In this document: one piece after another, positions 24,986 through 35,074 of the stretch
How the letters are laid out: each line of letters opens with the position of its first letter
Position numbering within the stretch: position 1 is the stretch's first letter
Assembly: GCA_025738555.1 (NCBI GenBank)
Contig: JAOVFP010000024.1
Span: forward strand, 496,001 to 560,000
Length of the DNA: 64,000 nucleotides
Reading direction: 5' to 3'
Origin: Cyathus striatus
Lineage: Eukaryota; Basidiomycota; Agaricomycetes; Agaricales; Nidulariaceae
The notes under the pieces: model-generated
The model's input: the letters and a program-made list of their open reading frames with translations, nothing else
Told to the model about the DNA's origin: nothing
The model's database searches: none
Made by a program: the position numbers and the translations under genes

Positions 24986-25780
24986 CTACATCCATAAATG
25001 GATAATGCTGTGTGTTGATTGACAAAATATAGCAAGGTTGGAGGTACATATTCTTAAGATATCATGAACTTTGTCTAAAATATGCTTTGGAAGCATTGCA
25101 GATGTCATTAAGATGGGTATGTCTTTTGGTAAGATATTGCAGAGGCATCCCATTTCAGCATACTCTGGCCTAAAAGAACTCCAGATATACACAGTGCAAT
25201 TCATCTACAATTATGCAGATTATTCAACTTGTGAACAAACATTTCTGAAATAGTCACTCAAAACCACCCTTGTCCTTTACAAGTTGCTCAGGACTGATGA
25301 CAATAACTTGATATTCAAAGTTCTCAATTGCCTTAGAGAAAGTATAAATATACCCTTTCTTCCTGCTTTTTCCAGTGATTCTACATGCTGCTTTCCCAGA
25401 ATATTAAGAGACATGACAATTATTTGAATATGGTCAGCAGGGCAGAATAGGAGAGGCATCCAGAATGTTAATGTCTTTCCGAGCTCAGTCCCAGTGATTG
25501 AAATAACATTGTGATCTTGTTTGAGCACTGCTTGCACTATTTTACACTGCCAGAGACATGGCCATATACCAAGTGTTGACATGGTCTTGCTTCATATGTC
25601 ATAAACTGATGGAATAGTGGACATGCAGCAGCCAGCTGCCCTAAGAATGAGGTCTCTTGTTCTAAAGAAATCAATACATGTTGATGCGACTTCCCCATTG
25701 CTACCAAAAATTTGCCCTTGATCTTTGTCATCCCTGAGCATCCATTTTCATACTCAGAATAATATCGGCGCAATGGCCAT
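24986..25780 (-). pseudogene. RecQ-like helicase fragment trapped between inverted MITEs
   Basis: Broken minus-strand frames carry RecQ-family helicase motifs in the right order. A Walker A block (ISITGTELGKTLTFW, with Gly changed to Glu) lies near 25490. IQIIVMSLNILGKQ and the PEQLVKDKGGF region follow. A motif II equivalent (IIVDELHC) is followed by IWSSFRPEYAEMG near 25170. A motif III-like TSAMLPKHIL has Met in place of the usual Thr. Stops near 25255 and 25225 and the mutated P-loop show that it is dead. Such helicases are common in repeat-rich and subtelomeric DNA of Agaricomycetes. It has no promoter or complete ends here. I am fairly sure of the helicase identity and less sure of the subfamily. 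Confidence 0.7.
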
Positions 25781-25813
25781 CAAAGTGGCTGTGGTATTTG
25801 TATATATTATGTG

Positions 25814-25988
25814 CCAGACCCTATGGGGAGTTTCATTGAATTAAGGTTCAAAAGCTTTCTATTTCCAAAAAGGGAATGATTAAATAATACAATATGATTG
25901 GTTCATCAAATCAACTTTGTATTTCTCCCAAATAACTTGGATTAAGAACTGTGTACCATCTAGGATCGAAACTCCCCATAGGGTCTGG
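25814..25988. mobile_element. MITE copy 2 (175 bp), inverted relative to copy 1
   Basis: It has the same CCAGACCC..GGGTCTGG termini and is nearly identical to 24741-24915 when reversed. The differences I see are mostly C/T transitions, for example CACCC in one copy against TATTT in the other. Together the two copies form arms of about 215 bp around the helicase fragment. Confidence 0.75.
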
Positions 25989-26051
25989 GTAGAAGACTGC
26001 TAAATATAATCTATATACTTCCCCTCTACTCAGTACATGTATTGTCAGAGT

Positions 26052-27259
26052 TAGGCAAATGCATGGGTACACCATACCTGCATGGGTCATGGGTAAGGGT
26101 ACCAGTGGGTATGGGTATGGGTCAGGTCTTTGAGACCCGTAACCTGCAGGTACCCGTAGACAGTTTATTGAATAAAAATAACTGACAGGAAGATTTTACA
26201 AGCACTATAATAATAATGAATAAGTACATAGTATATATTAACCTAGATAGTGTTTGTGCTTAGAGAAAAACCTCGGTTTTGAATTTTGTTCAGCTCACGG
26301 GGTTGACCATAAATGATATACCTAATGCAATTCATTCAAACTAACATTACTACTCCAATTCTTTTTGCATCTCTTCGATATTTCGGATACAGATAGTGCG
26401 TTGCTGCATGTTCCTAACAACCCTACATACACAATTTATGGCCGACTCATTCTGGTTCTATAAATAATATTGTCTACCTCTTCCCCAGTACACAGAAATT
26501 AGGATTCCCCTCTATATCACACTTGCTCCCTTTGTATTTCAACAGAAATATCGCACTATTATGTACTGGTTACATGCAATATAGTACCTGTTCCATATAA
26601 CTGTGTATTGGACCTGAGACAATGTTTATTTAATATTCTTCTATGTTATGTAGAATTTCCTATATTTTGAAGATGGTACAACACAACAAGCAGTGTTCAT
26701 TCTAGTCTCTCATACTTTCATGCAATTATACCCATGTTGTCTATGTATGAAATGAGCTATTATAAACTATATTGGCACATCTTGTTCAAGTACTATGAAA
26801 TAGATATTCTATATCTTTTATATACTGGAGATAGTACAATACAAGCAGCAATTTTGACTCACTTCTCTTGCATACTTGTGTACTAATACCTGTGTTGTAT
26901 AACTACAAAATGAGCTATTATACACAACGTTCACATATCTGCTTCAAATACTATGAAATAAGCATTCCAAATTTCCTATTTTTGGAGATGGTACAATAAA
27001 AGCGGCCATTTTCCTGCAATGTTCACATATGCTTACATACTAATACTAGTACCGTTTAAGTATAAAATAAGCCATTACAAAAAATTATTGTACATTTGCT
27101 TCAAGTGATACAAATTAATTCGTCATATGTTTATTCTAATTCTAAAATAAGTACTTAAAACCCGCGGGTTGTGATACCCATGGGAATGGGTATGGGTTGA
27201 CATGGGTATGGGTATGGGTTGAGCTCAAGACACCCATGGGTTACCCATGACGTTGCCTA
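26052..27259. mobile_element. T-family DNA transposon, copy 1 (1.2 kb), 8-bp target duplication
   Basis: The ends are TAGGCAAATGCATGGGTA and the inverse of TAGGCAACGTCATGGGTA. The subtermini are packed with GGGTATGGGT/ACCCATGGGT motifs. Perfect 8-bp duplications GTCAGAGT flank it at 26044-26051 and 27260-27267. The AT-rich interior has no coding capacity, so this is a non-autonomous element, hAT-like by duplication length and TA-starting ends. Copy 2 lies at 44092-45283; a disrupted copy lies at 34024-38405 and a relic ends at 42982. Confidence 0.82.
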
Positions 27260-27313
27260 GTCAGAGTCACATATAAAGCATCAACAGTAAAGTGTGAAAC
27301 TAATTTGTATTAT

Positions 27314-27487
27314 TTGTGTCGACTCAGATAGTAAGGCACTGTATCTTCATAAAGAAACAGCAGCAGCATCATATTTGTGTCCACTCAGATAGTGAGGCAC
27401 TGTATCTTCGTAAAGTAACAGCAGCAGCAGCAGCAGCAGCATCATATTTGTGTCCACTCAGATAGTGAGGCACTGTAACCTTGTAAA
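27314..27487. repeat. Tandem repeat of about 60-70 bp units containing (CAG)n
   Basis: The unit TTTGTGTCCACTCAGATAGT plus GAGGCACTGTATCTTC occurs three times. The units are separated by CAG runs of different length (three versus six to seven triplets). Expansion of the triplet accounts for most of the unit-length difference. Confidence 0.7.
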
Positions 27488-27524
27488 TTATATATGCACC
27501 CCAGCTGTGAAGTTAGGAGCAGAA

Positions 27525-27936
27525 TGTTGGATTATGCAAACACCTTCAAGTCTGACTCATGCTCCTGTTTTCTGTTAGAATGTGCCTGCTCGTATTCATC
27601 AAGCAGCCACCAAGGTCATATGCTCTTTGTGTGGCTAGGTAATATATTGTACACATTGTATCTCTCTATGTTTCACTATGCTGCCCTTTGTTATGTACTA
27701 ATACTTACTTGTACTATACTGCTACTGTGCTACACAGTGTGAGGCTTTGCCTCAAGCTTTCCCCTGTATGTAGTTTACTCCATAAACCCAGAGTAAAGGA
27801 CTTGTAATGTATATATACCTATGTACTTAGCTAGTACACCTCAGCCGTTGTTCACAATGCTGAGGTGAGTCTCTTAATTGTACATACTGTAGCACTTACT
27901 CACAATTACCTAGTATTACACTCTAGGTTTTCTACA
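27525..27936 (+). mobile_element. Solo LTR, family A, copy 1 (412 bp)
   Basis: It begins TGTTGGATTATGCAAACACC and ends TCTAGGTTTTCTACA. It is flanked by the 5-bp direct duplication CAGAA (27520-27524 and 27937-27941). No internal retroelement genes follow, so this is a solo LTR left by recombination. A hairpin CCTCAG..CTGAGG lies at 27839-27865. Confidence 0.82.
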
Positions 27937-28235
27937 CAGAAATCATCAGGGACCTCAACTCTGCTTCAACCTTCACCATAATAGTAACCTATACCTTCAG
28001 CCTATTCTTCACCTGCAAGCCCTTGCTACAATCCTAGTTGTTGTGCTTGCTATTTGCCTACTCTTTTAAACTTACCTACCCACCTCTACACTTAAATATA
28101 CATCTGTGCTCATCACCAAACCTCTTGAGTTAAGGAGAATATCTACAAATAATATCCCCCAACACTCAGGTGCAAAGCACAAACAAAGTCACTTCCTGCT
28201 GACCACCTTAGATAATTATTATCTTAAACTGACAC

Positions 28236-31154
28236 TGGACTGTGTATACTTATTATATATTGAACTCTTTCTTACTAATGTTTACTTGTAACTGTTTACT
28301 TGTTCCTTCCCTTTAATATTTCTATCTTGTTCTCTGGCTGCAGCCATTTTATCCCTGACTATAATCTAGAGGCATACTACTAGTTTACTATGGTCTACAT
28401 TAGTGATGTCAAAGTCTGGTTCAGTCCAGTTCAGAGACCCTTTTCTCTGAACCCAGAACTGGACTTTAGGTTTGGTTCAGTAGAATTTTTTGAACCATTG
28501 ACTGAACCTATGGTTCAGGTTCATATAGGTCCAGTTCAGGTTCAAAAGGTGTTCAAACCATGAACTGGACTTCAATATTCTGCTATGGCAGACAAGTGAT
28601 GCAAACTCAACAATTAAGTCATTAGAGTCATTATTAGCATAGTTTCTCTTAAAAGCTAATGTATATACTATTTAACTATTGCTTTAACTTCATGTAAGAC
28701 CACAAAACTAAAACATGAAAGAATCTAACAAGATTCTATAGAATAAGTGTATAGTATCTGCAACATGAGTACATTGTAAAGTAGATTAAGTACTAATATC
28801 AGTCTTCTTCTGGATTGGGCTCTGGCTCTGGCTCTGGCTCTATAATTATATCAGGATCAGCATCATCACAGTCACCATATAACTCAGCTATCAAAGCATC
28901 AATGTGCTCCGCTGCTTGCTCAGAAGCTGAGATATGCCTGTTTCAATAGGCACTTTTGAGAATTTGAAGAGTACCAAATATTTCAGGTGTAAGCTGATTA
29001 TGTGTTTGAAATCACATACTATATAGTTAATAGTAGAGATCATGGCTAATAAAAGTAAATAGTCATTAGTATCACAGCACTAAGTACAAGTTTGAAATCA
29101 CATACTGTATAGTTAATAGTAAAGATCACAATAGAAGGTGTAACTTGAGTTGACAACTTGGGGGCACAAGCAAGCTTGAGGATGCACATTATATACCTTT
29201 CAAACTGTGCTTGGAGTGAGAATGGATTAAAATTAGGAATGAGCTGCCATCAGAAATGTCGAGAGGTCTGGCTCCAAAGTGAGAGCAGATAATCTTTAAG
29301 TATGTGTTGCTGTTGCAAATTTTGAGAGGCCATTGCAATTTTATTACCAAGATGGTCAGGACTCAGAGCTGGGATATCTTTAAGCAGAAGTAGATGTAAT
29401 AGAGTCTTAGAGATTGAAGGCTGTGAGAAAGAAATGAGCCTAGAAATCAAGAGCTGGACTCAGAGTGAGAGTGGATTATCTTTGAGCATGCAAATTTTGT
29501 GTGGCCATTGCTGGGATATGCTAGTTGCAGTTGGAAAAATCAAATTTGCAATGCTGGCACTCAGATAACCTGATTGCTGTCTGAAAGATCAAATTGGGAC
29601 TCAGAGTCTGGATAGAGGAGGAACAGAGGTTGAACAGAGAAGTATCTTTCAGCATGGAGGCTCAGAGCATTGGTATTATGTCATTGTATTGTATGCTGTG
29701 CAGTATGATCTTGTTACATCTAAAGGTGCTACCAAACAAATAAATATTTGTAGCACTTTACTATAATCTTTATGCTGTAATGATTTGTATTTACTTGGTA
29801 CTTTACAATGTCTTACAACACATATTCTAACATAGAAACTATAAAAAAATCCTCTTCAGCTCACATTCGAATGGGTTTGAACCTGTTCAAACCCATTCAC
29901 AGATTTCTGACATTAGAAGAACCAAAAACCGAACTATAGGTTTGGTTCTGCCAGAAATGCTGAATGTTGAACTGAACTTGTGTCCAGTTCAGCTGTGGAT
30001 TGAGTTCGAACCGAAGTTCAGAACCGAACATTGACATCACTAGTCTACATTCTATGGAGTTTACTTACCCCTAGGATGCCACATACCCATGGGCATTACT
30101 CTGTACACATTCAGACAAAGTAGTTTACTATATAAACTACTCCTGTAATGTAGATAGACTTCAGTTTCAAATCAACTACATTTACACTCTTTCTCCCACT
30201 TGGGCCTTGATGTTACATCTGTGTCCAGAATCCACTATTCCACACTTCTGCACTATCCCACACTTCTGCACTATCCCACACTTCTGCACTATCCCACACT
30301 TCCGTGTTGGCCACAATTCTGACCAATCATCAGATACGTTGTCATGATTTATCACTTACTTACTCATGCTCATCCACTATGTCACTATTTTGTATTACTC
30401 CTCTATTACTACTCCTATCCATTTCACTATATCGAATACAGCCTTTCCTTCCATTCTTCAGCCACTACTCCACTATGGTGGCTGACTCCATGTTTACCTA
30501 TCCCTAGTTATACCCTTATACTTTGCTCAAAGTAAACTACTCCATACTTTACTTAGTATTTAAGATCTAGTTTTTGTACAGTAACTTTAGTTTTCATATC
30601 AACTATGATTACAAATATACCACTATACTCTGTCTTCTTGTCTCTAAGGTTTCATCCTTAGTTCTGGTCTCTATTCTGACCTTTCTGCATTTCGCACTTG
30701 ACCTTGCTCCTACCTCGAGCTTGTTCCTACCTTGAGCTTGTTCCTACCTCAACTTTGAAATATGAACCACCAAGAATCACAAGGGGTGCAGCACATAAGC
30801 TGAAGCCAAGGTTCCCTTCTGCACATTTTGAGTTCTCTGCTTCTGACCTCAAGCTTACGTAATACTATGAGTAGCTCCCTCCACACTAAACCCAGCACCT
30901 CCCTATTATCCTTCCAAGTGGTATGGTATGTAACACTTGAGCCAACTTCACTATTTTGTCACTTACTCCACTTTCTTCTAAATATGGAACTGGAAGTCCA
31001 AGGGGTGCAACACACAAGTTGAAGCCAACATTCCACTACTTCCATACTTGTTTACTATCTCCACACACCCTACTAATGTGTTACAAGTTACTCTGCCAAT
31101 TAGACTATCTCCTCTGAGGTTCTTGTCCTTAGTGGAAAAGAACAGGATGTGACA
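28236..31154 (-). repeat. Old LTR-like repeat interrupted by a hAT insertion and by tandem repeats
   Basis: On the minus strand it runs from TGTCACATCC (31154) to CAGTCCA (28236). It matches the 23585-24122 unit in two blocks: 28236-28400 plus 30043-30215, and about 30940-31154. The first block is split by the hAT element 28401-30042. The extra 30216-30940 contains four 17-bp repeats of CACTTCTGCACTATCCC (about 30240-30302), reiterated CTTGTTCCTACCT units, and a segment resembling the LTR family at 38650. No target duplication was found. Confidence 0.5.
28401..30042. mobile_element. hAT-like DNA transposon 2 (1.64 kb) with 8-bp target duplication
   Basis: The ends are TAGTGATGTCAA and its inverse TTGACATCACTA, with GGTTC-rich subterminal repeats. 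Flanks GTCTACAT at 28393-28400 and 30043-30050 are perfect duplications. The homologous repeat at about 23950-23975 keeps the uninterrupted site, GTCTACAT once (inverted), which confirms the insertion. An acidic minus-strand stretch with Glu-Pro repeats (about 28800-28900) ends in a stop. I recognise no transposase catalytic domain, so the copy is non-autonomous or decayed. Confidence 0.85.
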
Positions 31155-33190
31155 CAATGTGGCAGTATCAGCTGCTTGCATCAATTTCATTTACATCATA
31201 CCTCTCAGGTCAGTTCACCACTTCTGCATTTACTCTTACCATCAAGGTAATTGTTTTCTTTCTACTCTTGCTTCCTTTCCCCTCCTCTGCCCTCTCTCTC
31301 TCTCTGCTGCATGGTCTCATCATTGTTGTCACCATTCAAGCTCACCAGGTCTCATGTCATCAGATCAGGGTCTAGGTCTCAGGGATTTGGTAAGTCCATG
31401 TTCTGTCAAGCTCTACACTTTTTTTCATGTGCTGACTTTGTCACTAGTCATATTGTCCATTCTGGGCTTTTGGTACTCATGTATAGAATGCAACATCATG
31501 TTTTTAGAAGGTAAAGTTTTATGTTTTATTTGTTTTAAAGGGTTTTGAGCCCATACTAAAGTGGAGTGTTTTTAATAGTTTTATTTTATCCTTGGTTTAA
31601 TTATGGGAGGCAGCACAGGAACTCAGTCCCTACCCACTGTTTCCTTTACTCAATGTGTTCAGTACTGGAGTCTTGAAATTGCAACTTGAAGAATTTTAAA
31701 ATTAGGTACTTGTTTTCTTTTTACATGTGTATCACCTCTCTCCCTCTTCTCCCTTCTTCTTTTCTAAATAAAGCTGGTAAGTCCTGTTCCCTGCTTCTTT
31801 TCTAGTGCTAACATTTGTGTCTTCCCCTAGCCCTCCTCAACAAAGTCAGTGCACCAAGTTCTTCGTGCCATCTCCCTTTCCATGCCAACAGCCCATGGTC
31901 TCCACCTCCTCCAACATGTCACACCATCTCCTCCCCACACTACCCCCCTTTCTTGTCGTTGTTGACACATTACACCATCTCCCTCTCCATGACATTCCCT
32001 CCTCCCCCTCCTCTCTTGTCATCATTAGCACCTTGTGCCATTTCCTCTCCACACTAATCCCTCTTTGACTTATTGATGTCTCAGTGGCCAATGTCACCAT
32101 ACACCCACCTCCTTTGATGTCCAAATGGCCCAATGACTGCCTATGTCACCCTCTCCTCACTTCATCGGCATCTCAACATCCCCCTTCAGCCTTCCTTGTT
32201 CAATGTTCCAACATTCTCAGCCCTGTTGCCTCCCACTTCCACCATCTCACACCACCACCTCTCCATTTCTCACTATTGCCACCCTGCATTTCACCATGTA
32301 CATCACCTTCCACACCCAACTCAACATCCCAATGGTGCAACAACAGATGATGTGGAGAGAGGGACACTGTAGAGAGGGAGATGTCAAGGAAAAAGAAGAC
32401 AGAATGGGGGATGGGGACATAGAGAGACAGCATGGAGGGTGGAGAGGGTGTGTATCTCTTCATAATGTATTCCAGTGTCTATATCAGATTTGTCTGATGT
32501 AATGTTACTGTATTGTACTAACATGTATTATAACTATTTAATATAATAATTTTTTCATTTATATGATGAAAGGAGTGATGCTATTGGCTGAAGTGTTGGA
32601 ATCCCAAGGAAATCCTACAGGACCTGCTGTAATCCTGGATGTTCTAAAGCACTCCATAGTATATTGCCAAGCCTCCATAGCATGCTATCATGTCTCTATA
32701 GTGCTTGATAGTATGTAGGGATAACTACATAGTGCTACATAAATGAACACCTTTGTTATGGTGTTATGGTGCTATGCAATGCTCTGTAGTACTACTGTAG
32801 CACTGTGTAACATAATCAGTACTTGCTGATGCAATGAAATATGTAAACTGAATATATTTATTATTATATTCTAAAAATACATTTGTATGTAGTTCATGTC
32901 AGTGTTTATAGGTGTTTATGCAGGTTTCTAAAACCATCCACTTGAATTGCATTGAGGGGGGCCCATTCTAGTATCATAATAATATCATTAGTGAGGTGCA
33001 CAGAACCAGCATCAGTGAGATAAAATATTGGAGCACATAAGGTTGCTTATGCAATCCATGTGCTATTGATGTGCCATGCATACCCTGGTGGACAAAGTGC
33101 TGCCAACATTATTCTAATGATTTGATATGAGTTATTTTACAATTTTCATTTTTATCTAGTATTTAAGTAGTTTAGAAGAGGTCTTGCTCT
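31155..33190. other. Non-coding repeat-derived stretch with a CT-rich, low-complexity block
   Basis: No gene is supported. The C/T-rich block 31735-32340, with many CACCATCTCC-like units, generates overlapping open frames rich in Ser, Pro and His. These are compositional artefacts. Bases 32640-32830 carry scattered CTACATAGTG-like motifs shared with 23040-23220. Confidence 0.45.
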
Positions 33191-33224
33191 CCTCAGTTGT
33201 TGCTATTCTCTGTGAGAACTGAGG
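33191..33224 (+). repeat. LTR family A relic: conserved hairpin
   Basis: CCTCAGTTGTTGC..GAACTGAGGTGAG matches the hairpin and downstream sequence of the two family A solo LTRs (27839 and 46289). The surrounding 33140-33295 shows weaker similarity. No ends or target duplication could be fixed, so only the core is marked. Confidence 0.45.
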
Positions 33225-33643
33225 TGAGCAAACCCTATTGAATTAGCTGTAGTATTAATTACTAACATTACCTATGTAGTATTGATTCTACTTACTAATA
33301 TAAAACCTATGCAAATCAAAGCCCATGATCCTGCATCCTGTTTAGTTAGATGATAGCAACCACCTGAGGCTTTCAGAAGACAGGAATGACCATGATGCTT
33401 TGAACATAAATTGGCCTCCAGTATCTTGGTTGTCCATTGTGTCAGGCCCAATTTCTTCAGTTTTTGAGAATCTTCATCACCAGACAGCTCACTGTCATCA
33501 GTATCAACAGCTTGAGCCTTCAAAGCTTAATCAGTAGTGGTACCAATAAATTCAAATAAAACAATAAAGTAAACCTTCTTGCACTTCTTTCCATCCTTTT
33601 TTGAGTTCTTTGCTGCCTTTCTACCTTTCTCCCCACCACTTAC

Positions 33644-33944
33644 TGTTAGATATTCTGGGTTGCACAGCTTCTTTGACAGCTGTCACTTGTCACCTGTCAT
33701 ACTTGACAGTTCTGTGATTGACAGATCCTTGATTGACAGATTGACAGCTGTCAGTTACCTTAGTTACAGGACCTTGGTTGGGACTTTGGTAAACACACTC
33801 AGTATATAAACACTCTGTAACTTGATAGTTGTTAACAAGTTTCCTCTTCATTTTGTGTCTGTGTCTGTGTTTGTGTCTGAGTTTTACTCTCTCATTATCC
33901 TCTATCCTCTCAACCACTCCTTTTATTCTTTGTTACTTCTCACA
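33644..33944 (+). mobile_element. Solo LTR, family B, copy 1 (301 bp)
   Basis: It begins TGTTAGATATTCTGGG and ends GTTACTTCTCACA. The duplication CTTAC lies at 33639-33643 and 33945-33949. The interior holds reiterated TTGACAGAT/CTGTCA motifs and a (TGTGTC)n run. The related copy at 36210-36561 is inverted. Confidence 0.85.
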
Positions 33945-34274
33945 CTTACATTCTTCAGGTCAACATAAAACTCTTTCTTGGACCTAGACTTCCCATGTTC
34001 CAGTATAGCTTTCATAACCAGTGTAGGGAAGTGCATGGGTAACCCATAGGTGTTTTAATTCTGACCTGCACCTGTACCCATCTGAACCCTTACCTGCAAA
34101 CCTACAGGTATTTTTAGCATGGGTACTATGGGTTGTGGGTAATCTGTGGGTTATCATATATTTAAATCAAATGTGAATATACTGCATCATAATTATATGA
34201 ACTTACATGTTTAATTGAGTAGTAAATGGAGATTCTAAGATGAAATTTAATAGCTACAATATGCTTGTGTCATT

Positions 34275-34750
34275 ATAACAATGTGAGGTTCACATTAATG
34301 ATGCTGGTATTGTTAGAATGATCCTTGCATTGTTATAATGGCACTGGTGTTGTCAGACAAGTCCTAGCATCATTATAATAATGCAGGTGTTGTCGGAACA
34401 GTCCTAGCATTGCTGTAATGATGTAGAATTTGTTTTAATGACACTGCTATTGTTAGAATGATTCTAGCATTGTTATAATGACACAGGTGTCATTGGAACA
34501 GTCCTAGCATTGCTGTAATGATGTAGAATTTGTTATAATGATGCTGCTATCATTATAATGATCCTAGCATTGTTTTAATGATGTAGGATTTGTTTCAACA
34601 ACACTGGTATCATTCTAATGATGAGGGTATTATTAGAATAATTGAAGCATCATTATAACAATGCAGAATTTGTTATAACAGTGCTGGTAGCATTTGAATG
34701 GTGCTGGATTTGTTCTAATGACACTTGTATCATTTTAAAGACACTCATAT
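34275..34750. repeat. Minisatellite with 18-20 bp units and a 100-bp higher-order period
   Basis: Degenerate units of the type GCATTGTTATAATGATG are arranged head to tail. A block beginning GGAACAGTCCTAGCATTGCT recurs at 34395 and 34495, giving a period of 100 bp. It lies inside the left part of T copy 3. Confidence 0.7.
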
Positions 34751-35074
34751 CATTATTAGAGTAAACTTAGAGATTCAGTATAATGACTGTATGTCATTCA
34801 CATATACAATTGTGAGATAAAACCTGAAAGAGATAAAATTTAGATAAAATTGAGCAACTAAGCAATGTGTTGCTGAACCCTGTGGGCCCAACAAATCACA
34901 TAACTGAAATGTGACCACCATAGTGCAACCAATTAAATATATCAACTACATTTATGTTGTAACTAAGGTAGGGCTCAGATAGAATCAGCACCCTTATGTA
35001 AGCATTTACATAAGTGCCAAGAGCAGCCAAATATGAGTTTTGGAAAAAACAAAAAGTTACATGTCATTGTAAAT

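Noticed and set aside
31800..32500. Several overlapping open frames rich in Ser, Pro and His
   Set aside because: They come from a CT-rich low-complexity block, exist in several frames at once, and show no conserved motif or intron signals.
34275..34750. Regularly spaced repeats considered as a CRISPR-like array
   Set aside because: Units are contiguous and degenerate with no unique spacers, and the genome is eukaryotic.
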